Positions 43,021 through 50,823 of a DNA stretch of 64,000 bases are shown here, in pieces. The notes under the pieces are model-generated. The model had not been told where the DNA came from. It saw nothing but the letters and a program-made list of their open reading frames with translations, and did not search any database. Source of the stretch: Chitinophagaceae bacterium (GTDB taxonomy: Bacteria > Bacteroidota > Bacteroidia > Chitinophagales > Chitinophagaceae); assembly GCA_016720775.1 (NCBI GenBank), contig JADKJX010000001.1:310001-374000 (forward strand), read 5' to 3'. The stretch's first letter is position 1. The number at the start of each line of letters is the position of its first letter. Position numbers and translations under genes: made by a program.

Positions 43021-45903
43021 TTAATCGTTAAAAAACTGGGTTAACTTATTGTTCAATTTTGTGATATTAGCTGCAATGTTTTTGCTGTCTTCCAAATACA
43101 GGAAGTCGAAACGTTGGTAGCCGAATTTTTCTTGGTTGAGTTTTAAAAACTCGGTTTCTACATAGTTTTTCTTGCTCTGAAAAACCTTGTCTTCTGCATA
43201 CAAAGAACCTTTGGTTTCAATAAGCAAGGCTTTATGAATTTTGTCTTTGGCGGTTCGTTTTATAATTAAAAAGTCGGTGGTGTATTTGCCAATATGTTTC
43301 CAATACTTGCCTTCTTTGGCAAAACAGTTTATTACAAATTCTGTTAAACCACGTTCACCGTTGTAGTAAATTTCTAATTCTTTAGTTTTGAAATCGGCTA
43401 ATCGCAAAGTTTGTTGAAGCGCTTGTATTTCAAAACCACTGCTTCCGCTTCCGCCAAAGTTGTAGGGTAAATAGTGGAAGGAATTATTTTTTGCTTTTAC
43501 TGTTGAGGAAAATTCAAATTGTGTTTGGTAGCTGTCAAATGCGGGAACAAAATTTCCCATTCCTTGAGCTTCCAAAGTTTGTTTCAACGTTTCATAAGCC
43601 TTTTTAATTTCTGCAAGGTCAGCGTCAAGCGGTGCATTGCTTTTGTCTAATTCTAAAATTTTATTTGTGTCAGCTTCGTTCGGATAAAGCTTAGGGTTTT
43701 TCTCTACATCGGTCAAGCGTTCAGCTATCAATAATTCCGCTTGTTTTGGAATTAATTCTGTGTCGGTTTGTAAATCTCTTTTGATGCTAAACGCAACACG
43801 TATTTTTGATTGTATCAAATGCAGATCGTACAATTCATTGAAAAACCGGTTCCCGCCCTTTTCAAAAGAAACTGTTTCAAATATTTCATTTAATTCTGCG
43901 TCGTATTGGTGCAATTGCGTTTCCGAAACTAAACCGAAACTTTGTCGGCTTATTTCAAAAAGCCATTGGTTGTAATTGGCAAACGAAATTCCTGTTTCAT
44001 TGATAATGTCAGTAGTTCCAGTATCAATGTTTGAAATTTCGCTGGTGCTTATCAAAGCCGAAGCCTTATAATCTTCCAGCTTTTTAATGATGACTTTTAA
44101 CTTGGCTTTTGTGTTTGCAGTTTCCTCCTCGTCAATGCTTTGGTAAGTAACTTTCATTTGATAAAAGTCCACTTTCGGTAATTGCAAATAGTCCATACGG
44201 CTGTGGCGTTCTACCATTTCGGCTTTGCCAATGCGTTTAGTGCTATTTAGTTCGTCAATGCTACTGTTTTGTTCTTGCTTTAACTGTTTGTTTAGAGTAT
44301 CTGCATTGTCTTTGTTCAACCAAATCAAAGCCGTTTCTTCTTTGCCTTTGTCCACTTGTCGTAAACATCTGCAAGAAGTTTGCAAAACCATATTTTGTGG
44401 GCTGTCGCCTTTTTGAGAAAGGATAACTCCTGTTAAACTTGGACAATCCCAACCTTCTTTACCTACCTGAACCAAAAGAATGTAACGTTTTTTTGAAATA
44501 GCCAAATCCAATGAACGGAACTCTAATTCATTTTCTTTAGGCAAAGTATAATCTTTATTGCCACCATGATATTTTAGAATTTCAACAGGATTAATTTTTA
44601 ATTCGGCAATGAGAAATGGATATATTTCTTCTTCCAAAACTGCTATGTTACTGCAATAGATGGCTATTTTAGCAATAGCACCATTTTCATAAACTGTTTT
44701 CTTGTATAGCGTATCAAAGTCTTCAATTCCTTTTTTGATAATTTGAAAACGGTCAAGGTTTTGCCCTATTTTTACTGTTGGTGTTTTTAGGAATTTTTTT
44801 ATGGCGGTTATCAACGGATAATAATAAACAGTGTTGGTAATTTGAGAAAATTTGAAAGCATAACTTCCAGCGTTAATAGTTTCAGCAGTTTGTAAATATG
44901 GTGTCCCTGAAAATCCAAGAACAGTAGTTATGTTGCCTTTGCTTTGCCAATAGTTAACAACTTGTCTCAATTTAATATCATCGGTTGCAGCATGGTGAAC
45001 TTCGTCTATAAAAATTGAAAGGTTTGGAATTTGTCCAAATAATCTTTTCAAGTCGTTGCTAGTGTCTTTATCTTCTTCCAGTTCTAATTCAATTTGTAAA
45101 CTGATGCTTTCCAAAATCACTTTCTCTGCATTAACAACAAAAACCTGCCCGAATGGATTAGGCATACAAGCATTTACTTTTTGAGCATTGGGATTTCTTG
45201 CCTTGTTACTTTTCTTTGCGGATTTTTGTTCATCTAATACATCAAACTTTAATAGTTTCTTCAGTTTGCTGGCTGATGGTTCAGGTAACACCCAGGAAGG
45301 GTCGTAATTTTCAATGGTCTTTAAACTTGGAACAATAGAAGATTTTAAACCAGATGGAATAAGAACCAAAAAATTATGAGCAAACGTTTTATTTTCTGGT
45401 TCATTGTCTGCAAAGTATAAATCTAAATAAATGAAAGCAGCCATCAAAAATGTTTTACCTGCACCCATTGGCAAACTCATTAGATAGTCGGCATAACTTA
45501 CATTGTAGAAAATGCTTTTAATAATTGTATCATAATCTAATTCGGCAGGCTTGTCAACTATTAACTTTTCAAGTTCGGGGAGTAAAGAGCCGTTTCCATT
45601 TTTTGTTCTTGCAAAGTCATACAATGCAAAAGCGTCTTTGTTGGCTGTTAAAAAATCTCTTGTCGTTTGGTTAATATTTAGTTTAGATAAGTCTGTGCCA
45701 TTGGTAAAAAAACCCTCTGAAAATAATTGCCAAAGTGCTTTGTTTTGCCCTTGTATTTTCAAAAACAAATAAGTCTCAATAGCTTCAATTTGCGTATCAC
45801 GCAACTGTCCTTTGTCGCGGATATACTTTATCAAATCACTAATGGTGCAGTTGTCAGACTGCAACCATTTGTCCTTTTTTTCTTTTATTATTGAATGAAG
45901 CAT
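43021..45903 (-). CDS. Type III-like restriction subunit Res (DEAD/DEAH helicase-nuclease)
   Basis: 960 aa. Helicase motifs: Walker A MGAGKTFLMAAF (about residue 146), motif II DEVHHA, motif III SGTPY, and motif VI region QTSCRCLRQVDKG. Near the C-terminus, TTDFLIIK ... ALLIETKGS fits the D-(E/x)xK core of a PD-(D/E)xK nuclease. It translocates on DNA with ATP and cleaves unmethylated sites with Mod. First gene of the minus-strand operon; frame intact, unlike the distal genes. Confidence 0.9.
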   Translation of the reverse strand: MLHSIIKEKKDKWLQSDNCTISDLIKYIRDKGQLRDTQIEAIETYLFLKIQGQNKALWQLFSEGFFTNGTDLSKLNINQTTRDFLTANKDAFALYDFARTKNGNGSLLPELEKLIVDKPAELDYDTIIKSIFYNVSYADYLMSLPMGAGKTFLMAAFIYLDLYFADNEPENKTFAHNFLVLIPSGLKSSIVPSLKTIENYDPSWVLPEPSASKLKKLLKFDVLDEQKSAKKSNKARNPNAQKVNACMPNPFGQVFVVNAEKVILESISLQIELELEEDKDTSNDLKRLFGQIPNLSIFIDEVHHAATDDIKLRQVVNYWQSKGNITTVLGFSGTPYLQTAETINAGSYAFKFSQITNTVYYYPLITAIKKFLKTPTVKIGQNLDRFQIIKKGIEDFDTLYKKTVYENGAIAKIAIYCSNIAVLEEEIYPFLIAELKINPVEILKYHGGNKDYTLPKENELEFRSLDLAISKKRYILLVQVGKEGWDCPSLTGVILSQKGDSPQNMVLQTSCRCLRQVDKGKEETALIWLNKDNADTLNKQLKQEQNSSIDELNSTKRIGKAEMVERHSRMDYLQLPKVDFYQMKVTYQSIDEEETANTKAKLKVIIKKLEDYKASALISTSEISNIDTGTTDIINETGISFANYNQWLFEISRQSFGLVSETQLHQYDAELNEIFETVSFEKGGNRFFNELYDLHLIQSKIRVAFSIKRDLQTDTELIPKQAELLIAERLTDVEKNPKLYPNEADTNKILELDKSNAPLDADLAEIKKAYETLKQTLEAQGMGNFVPAFDSYQTQFEFSSTVKAKNNSFHYLPYNFGGSGSSGFEIQALQQTLRLADFKTKELEIYYNGERGLTEFVINCFAKEGKYWKHIGKYTTDFLIIKRTAKDKIHKALLIETKGSLYAEDKVFQSKKNYVETEFLKLNQEKFGYQRFDFLYLEDSKNIAANITKLNNKLTQFFND

Positions 45904-46054
45904 TATTCTTATTTAGTTTCCATAACTATCCATTTTTCAGGGCAAACTGATTTCTAAGAAACTAGTAATAGCGATTTAAATAGATTATATCATAATATTG
46001 CAAAATACAAATTAATGTCACTTATTGCTGTCATGATTAGTTAAAGGCCTCAAT

Positions 46055-46080
46055 GCCTTGGTTTGTGTCTTCACGGACTG
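46055..46080. repeat. Half of a REP-like unit
   Basis: GCCTTGGTTTGTGTCTTCACGG resembles the left arm plus loop of the hybrid REP at 17691, without a right arm. It lies in the 202-bp gap between the restriction operon and the pirin gene. Confidence 0.4.
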
Positions 46081-46105
46081 GATAGTTGAATAATGAATTT
46101 GTTAC

Positions 46106-47023
46106 CTAAGATAATGGCTCCGGCTTCGGCACACCCCCCGCCGGCTTCGACCTATCATCCGGCAGCGGAACAAATTCCTTGTTATCGGTTGGAGGTAATA
46201 TGATGCGGCCCTGCTTCCAGTCTTCCTTGGCCTGTTCAATACGTTCCTTGCGGGAGGAGACAAAGTTCCACCAGATAAAACGTTCGCCCAATGGTTCGCC
46301 ACCTAAAAGCATAAGGGTTGTGTTTTCGGTAGCCAGTATCAAGGGGTCATCTGCTTTATTAAATACCAGCATCTGCCCTTCATGGTAGCTAATGCCGGAG
46401 ATCTCAACAGTTCCTTTTACAATATAAAAGCCCCGTTCGGTATGTTCTTTCGGCAGGGCAAAGCTTGCTCCCTTGTTGAGCATTACGTGCAGGTAAAACA
46501 GCGGAGAGTTTGTTTTTACATTATTATTAAGTCCGTATGCATTGCCGGCAATAAGCCGCATCCATACTCCCTTGTCGGTAAATACCGGTAACTGGTCGGG
46601 CGTATAATTATTAAAAGAAGGCATGGCTTCTTCATCTTTTTCGGGAAGTGCCACCCAGGTCTGTATCATTTCCAAATTGCCTCCTGCCAGTGCAGCAGGG
46701 TCTTCAAAGCGTTCGGAGTGGGCGATGCCGCTGCCGGCTGTCATCCAGTTCACTTCGCCGGGGCGGATGATCTGCTCCACACCCAGGCTGTCGCGGTGGG
46801 TAACCTGTCCGCCAAAAAGATAGCTTACGGTGGAAAGCCCGATATGCGGATGCGGCAGCACATCCAGTGAAGATGCAGTTGCTGGCATATCCGTAACCGG
46901 CCCGGCATGGTCCATAAAAATAAAGGGGCCAACCATGCGCCGCAGGCGAAAAGGAAGGATGCGTTTCACCTTCATGGATTGGCTGATGGCGGCATTGCGG
47001 GCCTCTATAATGATTTCGGGCAT
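46106..47023 (-). CDS. Pirin-family protein (bicupin)
   Basis: 305 aa. The N-terminal cupin carries VGPFIFMDHAGP and the metal-site segment LPHPHIGLSTVSYLFGGQVTHRDSLG, then MTAGSGIAHSE. The C-terminal cupin has HVMLNKGASFALPKEHTERGFYIVKG. Pirins are Fe-binding bicupins; some have quercetinase activity and others bind regulators. The sequence is complete and canonical. It stands alone on the minus strand. Confidence 0.9.
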   Translation of the reverse strand: MPEIIIEARNAAISQSMKVKRILPFRLRRMVGPFIFMDHAGPVTDMPATASSLDVLPHPHIGLSTVSYLFGGQVTHRDSLGVEQIIRPGEVNWMTAGSGIAHSERFEDPAALAGGNLEMIQTWVALPEKDEEAMPSFNNYTPDQLPVFTDKGVWMRLIAGNAYGLNNNVKTNSPLFYLHVMLNKGASFALPKEHTERGFYIVKGTVEISGISYHEGQMLVFNKADDPLILATENTTLMLLGGEPLGERFIWWNFVSSRKERIEQAKEDWKQGRIILPPTDNKEFVPLPDDRSKPAGGVPKPEPLS

Positions 47024-47087
47024 GGGGTGATTTGTGGAACTATGAAATTAGGATAAAATTCAGCTTCTTTAAAAGGGAATAATGAAG

Positions 47088-47142
47088 CTGCCTGCCTGCC
47101 TGGTAGGCGGGCTCAACACTCAATTCTCAATGCTCAACACGA
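47088..47142. repeat. Small palindrome CCTGCCTGCCTGGTAGGCGGG plus CTCAACAC/CTCAATGC word array
   Basis: A short GC-rich palindrome is followed by GCTCAACACTCAATTCTCAATGCTCAACAC, a one-armed run of a word that also builds the hairpin at 48149-48227. No second arm is visible. Confidence 0.45.
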
Positions 47143-47201
47143 TTCTCTGTAACAGGACTTTCCTGGAGAATAGGTTTCTTTGAAAACAGCAGATATTTTC
47201 A

Positions 47202-47504
47202 CTAGGGAAGTATCAACTTCAATTCTCCGCCCAGTCCCAGCCGGACGATCCGGATAAGCGTGGAAAGTTTGATTCCTGAAGCATCATTCTCGATACGGGA
47301 TATATATGCTTTATTGGTTCCGCATTTTTGGGCAAGTTCCTGCTGGGTGAGTCCCATTTTTTTACGGGCTTCTTCTATGAGGATGCCGATGCGATGGGCT
47401 TCAAAACCCTGTTCCCATTTTTCCCGTGCAGACTGGCCACGGCCCCCGTACTTATCATCGATATAAGTTTCAAAACCGGTAAGATGCTTATTTGTTTTTT
47501 TCAT
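47202..47504 (-). CDS. XRE-family HTH antitoxin (HigA-like)
   Basis: 100 aa. The Cro/C1-type helix-turn-helix is EARKKMGLTQQELAQKCGTNKAYISRIEND (about residues 45-75). It overlaps the toxin gene upstream by 17 bp (toxin first), the order of HigBA-type modules. It binds and neutralises the RelE-fold toxin and represses the operon. The frame is intact. Confidence 0.85.
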   Translation of the reverse strand: MKKTNKHLTGFETYIDDKYGGRGQSAREKWEQGFEAHRIGILIEEARKKMGLTQQELAQKCGTNKAYISRIENDASGIKLSTLIRIVRLGLGGELKLILP

Positions 47505-47832
47505 GGAAGTAATCGTTCATGATCCGTAATGCTTTTTCAATTTCTTTTTTTGGGGTGCGTTGGTCTTTCTTTTGAAACCCGGAAGTGATCACAACAAAGT
47601 TGCCCTGGTCAAAAAAACAGAATACCCGGTAAATGTTTCCCATCCATTCGCAGCGCAATTCATAAAGACCCTTCCTGCCGCTTATGTGTTTGAAATATTT
47701 TTCCGGTATATGGTTCAGCGACTGCAATAAAGCAATGGTCCATTCGATCTTCTCAACTGCCCCCGGGTCGAGCATCTTTATAAAATCAAAAAAATAATTC
47801 TTATAGAAATACACCTGTCTAAGCATTCCCAA
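47488..47832 (-). CDS. RelE/HigB-like toxin (phage-derived Gp49-like)
   Basis: 114 aa. The pattern FIKMLDPGAVEKIEWTIALLQSL ... YFKHISGRKGLYELRCEWMGNIYRVFCFFDQGNFVVITSGFQKKDQRTPKKEIEKA is that of the Gp49-like branch of the RelE superfamily, which cleaves mRNA on or off the ribosome. It is paired with the downstream HTH gene. The module lies next to tRNA-Asn. Confidence 0.87.
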   Translation of the reverse strand: MGMLRQVYFYKNYFFDFIKMLDPGAVEKIEWTIALLQSLNHIPEKYFKHISGRKGLYELRCEWMGNIYRVFCFFDQGNFVVITSGFQKKDQRTPKKEIEKALRIMNDYFHEKNK

Positions 47833-47863
47833 AAGTTATCTGTTCAGACAACTTGCCAAGCAG

Positions 47864-47890
47864 AAAAAAAGCGGAATTACCCGCTTTTTT
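47864..47890 (-). terminator. Terminator downstream of tRNA-Asn
   Basis: AAAAAAAGCGG / CCGCTTTTTT symmetric hairpin (47864-47874 and 47881-47890), functional in either direction, right at the 3' end of the tRNA. Confidence 0.75.
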
Positions 47891-47891
47891 G

Positions 47892-47965
47892 CTCCCCCTG
47901 CCCGACTTGAACGGGCGACCCTCTGATTAACAGTCAGATGCTCTAACCAACTGAGCTAAGGAGGA
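47892..47965 (-). tRNA. tRNA-Asn (anticodon GTT)
   Basis: Read on the minus strand: acceptor TCCTCCT/AGGGGGA, D arm TAGCTCAGTTGGTTAGAGCA, anticodon loop CTGTTAA (anticodon GTT) between TCTGA and TCAGA, and TPsiC arm GTTCAAGTC. CCA is not encoded. Confidence 0.93.
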
Positions 47966-48035
47966 ATTTCCAATACGCTTCCGTTTTGGGAGGGCAAAAA
48001 TAGGGTTTTTTAGGGTTTGGATGAAAAAATAACGG

Positions 48036-48227
48036 GTGAAAATTGTTGAAGATGGTTGAATGAAGCTGGTTTTTGGTTTGGGAGGGAGTAAATCTGGGGT
48101 CAAAATGGTTGAAAGTCTTTTAAAGGTCGGAGGGTGACAAAAGCTGGGAATTGAACATTGAAAATTGGTAGTTGAATATTTTACAATGCTCAATACGCAA
48201 TGCTCAGCTATCAATGTTCAATATGCT
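48036..48227. repeat. Word-repeat array, TTGAA-type, with hairpin at 48149-48227
   Basis: Left: GAAAATTGTTGAAGATGGTTGAA and TGGTTGAAAG. The second part has TTGAACATTGAAAATTGG and TTGAATATT against CAATGCTCAATACGCAATGC and CAATGTTCAATATGC. Confidence 0.55.
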
Positions 48228-48257
48228 TCTTCGTAATCGATATTCAGCTTCCACAAT

Positions 48258-48283
48258 AAAAAGATCCCGGGTACTCCGGGATC
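48258..48283 (-). terminator. Strong terminator of the small-ORF cassette
   Basis: On the minus strand GATCCCGG, loop AGTAC, CCGGGATC, followed by TTTTT. It lies 56 bp after the last small ORF and marks the 3' end of this cassette. Confidence 0.85.
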
Positions 48284-48338
48284 GGTGCTTGCGTACGATA
48301 TCCTATAAATAATAGCGGCTATACTTTTATATATGGAA

Positions 48339-48518
48339 TTACATGGCGAAATTTCTGCGGCTGGCCATGGTCCTGCTTCTGCGCTGGATATTCCAGAGAT
48401 CGGCAGTACTGAAGGTTTTAGGCCTTACGATGGCGAGGGTCTCTTTTACCACATTGGCCAGGTTGGCTACATCCTGTTTGGTTAAGAGAGAGAACCTGTT
48501 TTCTGATTGCTTTTTCAT
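48339..48518 (-). CDS. Small basic peptide B (59 aa), paralogue of peptide A
   Basis: Starts at ATG 48518 (MKKQSENRFSLLTKQDVANL) and ends at TAA 48339-48341. It shares with the peptide at 48634-48807 an identical MKKQS start, an acidic/helical middle, and a strongly conserved C-terminal block: TFS-x-ADLW-x-IQRR, then RTM-x-SRRN-F. The product is basic at its end with no signal peptide. Conservation of two tandem copies, including silent-site differences in the shared block, argues that it is translated. I do not recognise the family and assign no function; a regulatory or peptide-precursor role would be guesswork. Confidence 0.7.
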   Translation of the reverse strand: MKKQSENRFSLLTKQDVANLANVVKETLAIVRPKTFSTADLWNIQRRSRTMASRRNFAM

Positions 48519-48549
48519 GACTATACTTTTATAATTTTTTAAAATGGCT

Positions 48550-48612
48550 TTAGGCTGTTATGGCTGCGAATGTGAGGGCTATAATGACTACGAGAAATAG
48601 ATAAAACTTCAT
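48550..48612 (-). CDS. Tiny hydrophobic peptide (20 aa)
   Basis: Reads MKFYLFLVVIIALTFAAITA and stop, a single membrane-spanning stretch with one Lys near the N-terminus. It sits between the two small basic peptide genes on the same strand (gaps of 21 and 31 bp), and its leader AAAGTATAGCAGCC resembles the AAAGTATAG leader before peptide B. It could be a small membrane protein or toxin-like peptide. There is no homology evidence; confidence rests on position and composition. Confidence 0.45.
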   Translation of the reverse strand: MKFYLFLVVIIALTFAAITA

Positions 48613-48633
48613 GGCTGCTATACTTTAAATAGT

Positions 48634-48807
48634 TTAGGCGAAGTAGTTTCTCCTGCTCATCATTGTCCTGCCCCTGCGCTGGATGTCCCAAAGATCAGCG
48701 GCGCTGAATGTGCGGGCTTTTACCAGGGTTTCGGGGGTTACAGTGGTTAATTTTTCCATTTGCTCTTTACTGATAGTGCTGAATGGGGTGGTTGATTGCT
48801 TTTTCAT
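48634..48807 (-). CDS. Small basic peptide A (57 aa), paralogue of peptide B
   Basis: Starts at ATG 48807 (MKKQSTTPFSTISKEQMEKL) and ends at TAA 48634-48636. The C-terminal half carries TFSAADLWDIQRR and RTMMSRRNYFA, matching peptide B at nearly every conserved position. The start context AAAAGTC-ATGAAAAAGCAATCA is close to that of peptide B, indicating duplication. First gene of the cassette, about 90 bp downstream of a promoter-like box. Unrecognised family. Confidence 0.7.
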   Translation of the reverse strand: MKKQSTTPFSTISKEQMEKLTTVTPETLVKARTFSAADLWDIQRRGRTMMSRRNYFA

Positions 48808-48896
48808 GACTTTTGTTTTATTTGTTTAATAGTTGGTTGCTTTTTTTTAATCCCGGGCGTCCTGAGCGAAGTCGAAGGGCGCTTACTTTGATAACA

Positions 48897-48940
48897 CAAA
48901 GATAAGGGGAAATTTAGTACTATGCAACACAAAGTACTAA
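48897..48940 (-). promoter_or_regulatory. Candidate promoter and operator of the small-ORF cassette
   Basis: On the minus strand TATCTTTG (complement of 48897-48904) matches the TAnnTTTG -7 box, with a weak TTGC 19 bp upstream. A perfect 8-bp inverted repeat, TTAGTACT (48914-48921) and AGTACTAA (48933-48940), 11 bp apart, covers the -33 side. This is a good place for a dimeric regulator. Confidence 0.5.
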
Positions 48941-49320
48941 GTATTTTTTAGTAATGGGCAATTGGTATTACCAAAATAACCATTGAACTCATTTACGATC
49001 AACGACTTAGAAAAGTTACCAAAGAAAAGAAAATATTTTTCCCATTATGAAGAATGGAAATATGGTGGTATGAGTGGCAGATTTTTACGGGAATTCAATT
49101 AAAAATGAAGAATTAAGAGTTAAAAATGCCTTTGGTTTCGGGGTCTTTTAGAGATTTAAAGGCAAAAAACAGGGAAGATCAGGTAAAATCCACCTGTTTA
49201 CGAATGGAAAGGGAGGGGTAACCGCAAAGAACACAAAGATGAAATTCAGCGCAAAGTCCGCTAAGTTGCTTTGTGACCTTTGCGAAAAACTTAGTGCACT
49301 TTGCGGTTAGATTTCTTTGG
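48941..49320. other. 380-bp gene-free stretch
   Basis: Between the small-ORF promoter and tRNA-Gly. It contains the CAAAG-word hairpin at 49219-49309; I see nothing else. Confidence 0.5.
49219..49309. repeat. Word-repeat hairpin, word CGCAAAG/CACAAAG
   Basis: TAACCGCAAAGAACACAAAG ... AGCGCAAAGTCCGCTAAGTT faces CTTTGTGACCTTTGCG ... AACTTAGTGCACTTTGCGGTTA. It lies just upstream of tRNA-Gly in plus-strand coordinates. Confidence 0.7.
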
Positions 49321-49393
49321 AGCGGCAAAAGGGACTCGAACCCTCGGCCCTTAGCTTGGGAAGCTAATGCTCTACCAACTGAGCTACTGCCGC
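49321..49393 (-). tRNA. tRNA-Gly (anticodon CCC)
   Basis: Minus strand: acceptor GCGGCAG ... TTGCCGC with discriminator T, D arm TAGCTCAGTTGGTAGAGC, anticodon stem TTAGC/GCTAA with loop TTCCCAA (anticodon CCC), and TPsiC GGTTCGAGTCC. CCA is not encoded. Confidence 0.9.
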
Positions 49394-49423
49394 AGCTGAA
49401 ATAAATATACTAAGAAATTAAAA

Positions 49424-49516
49424 TTTTACCACAAAGAACACGAAGATATTCACGAAAAGCACAAAGAAACTTCGTGTGCTTTGTGTTGCATATCCTCTGT
49501 GACCTTCGTGGTAAAA
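49424..49516. repeat. Word-repeat hairpin, word CACAAAG/CACGAAG
   Basis: TTTTACCACAAAGAACACGAAG and CACGAAAAGCACAAAGAAAC pair with CTTCGTGTGCTTTGTG and GACCTTCGTGGTAAAA. It ends 12 bp before the stop codon of the minus-strand oxidoreductase gene and may serve as its 3' hairpin. Confidence 0.7.
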
Positions 49517-49528
49517 ATCCGGGAAATA

Positions 49529-50800
49529 CTATTTAATAGCTAAATCGCTGATATTACGATTGTGCAGCCTTCCCACTTTCATCAGCCTGATCATCGGCCC
49601 GAGGATGAACCGTAAAAAACCGCGACTGTAATTCTTATATACCGCTTCGCCCGTGAAGATCCGGGTTAAGTGTCGTTGCATGTGCGGGCCAATAAAGCGG
49701 CCAAAAGCAGTATCCATTCTTTCCTTTCCAACAGTCATCAATGTGAACAGCCCGCCGCTGTACCAGGTGTTGACTAATTTCTGCCAAACATATAATTCAT
49801 GCATCTGGTTCTTCTCATACTTTTTAAATGCGGCATCGGTTCCTTCCATAATGGCATCGCAGGCAGAAAAAGAACTCTTGATAGCAAGAAATAACCCGGA
49901 AGAAAAAATGGGATCAAGAAATCCCCCGGCATCACCAGCCAGCAACCAGTTCGTTCCATACATCTTCTGTGAGATAAGCTGGTAATTATTATACTGTACC
50001 ACACCGGTCTCACGCTTTGCATGTTGGGTAAACTTTACCAGGGTCTCATCGGTCTTCAATATATTATCATACTGCTCTTCTCTCGTTGCACCGTATTTTG
50101 CCAGGTGCTTGGGATCTATCACCACACCAACCGAAGTACGGTCGGGTAAAGGGATCCGCCAGGTCCAGCCATGTTCCAGGCGGTGAAGGTGAATATTATA
50201 AGGCTCTATTTTTTCAGCATTGCTGAGGTGTGCAAATACGGCGATGTCTTTGCGTTCTCCTTCTTTGGTTGGAATGTTCAACAGGCGGGAGATGGTTCGT
50301 GAACGGCCGGTGGCATCAACAATAAGATCGGGCTGGCCTTTGAAATAATCGCCGGTTGCATCTATTGTTTCTGCTGCTAATTTTAATTCATCCCCATTAC
50401 CAGTTTTTTCTATTTTGGCAACATGGTTGAAGAAGGTCACACCCTCACGTACAGCCAGGTCAAAGATCGTTTTATCGAATTTCAACCTGGGAACATTATA
50501 TGCATAGGGAGGAAGTCCGCCGCCGCCAAAGCTGAACGGTGAAGTTGCTTCTTCTTCTTTATTAACCCAAACCGAAGCGCCGGGTTTATAAGTACTGTAT
50601 GATTTTACTTCATCTTCCACACCCAGTTTCCGCAGCAAGGGAATGATGGCCGGCAACAAGGATTCGCCCACGATGATCTCTGGACGCTTTTCAAGATAGA
50701 ACACAGCAACATTAAAGCCTTTTCTTTTCAGCAATGTTGCCAGGGCGCAGCCCGAAGGGCCCCCGCCAATGATGGCAATGGATCTTATATTTCTTTTCAT
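49529..50800 (-). CDS. FAD-dependent oxidoreductase of the tryptophan-halogenase-like family
   Basis: About 423 aa from ATG 50800, chosen because it directly precedes the FAD-binding motif (IAIIGGGPSGCALATLL). Family motifs: VGESLLPAI near residue 50, WTWRIP (the WxWxIP motif of flavin-dependent halogenases) near residue 210, and LLAGDAGGFLDPIFSSGLFLA. Related proteins occur in or near flexirubin clusters and can act as halogenases or monooxygenases. The lysine required for halogenation cannot be confirmed by eye. It lies about 2.4 kb from the pigment genes, on the opposite strand. Confidence 0.82.
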   Translation of the reverse strand: MKRNIRSIAIIGGGPSGCALATLLKRKGFNVAVFYLEKRPEIIVGESLLPAIIPLLRKLGVEDEVKSYSTYKPGASVWVNKEEEATSPFSFGGGGLPPYAYNVPRLKFDKTIFDLAVREGVTFFNHVAKIEKTGNGDELKLAAETIDATGDYFKGQPDLIVDATGRSRTISRLLNIPTKEGERKDIAVFAHLSNAEKIEPYNIHLHRLEHGWTWRIPLPDRTSVGVVIDPKHLAKYGATREEQYDNILKTDETLVKFTQHAKRETGVVQYNNYQLISQKMYGTNWLLAGDAGGFLDPIFSSGLFLAIKSSFSACDAIMEGTDAAFKKYEKNQMHELYVWQKLVNTWYSGGLFTLMTVGKERMDTAFGRFIGPHMQRHLTRIFTGEAVYKNYSRGFLRFILGPMIRLMKVGRLHNRNISDLAIK

Positions 50801-50823
50801 AAGGCTGCAAATGTAAAAAAAGA

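Larger units (their letters stand above)
47966..48338. other. 373-bp gene-free stretch
   Basis: Between tRNA-Asn and the small-ORF cassette. It contains word-repeat arrays and the cassette's terminator, both listed separately. No ORF supported. Confidence 0.5.

Noticed and set aside
47892..47965. tRNA-Asn as an integrative-element attachment site
   Set aside because: No duplicated tRNA 3' end and no integrase is seen in the window.
48860..48881. CCTGAGCGAAGTCGAAGG motif as a regulatory site of the small-ORF cassette
   Set aside because: This short motif resembles a widespread dispersed repeat in environmental bacterial genomes, so its position there is probably incidental.
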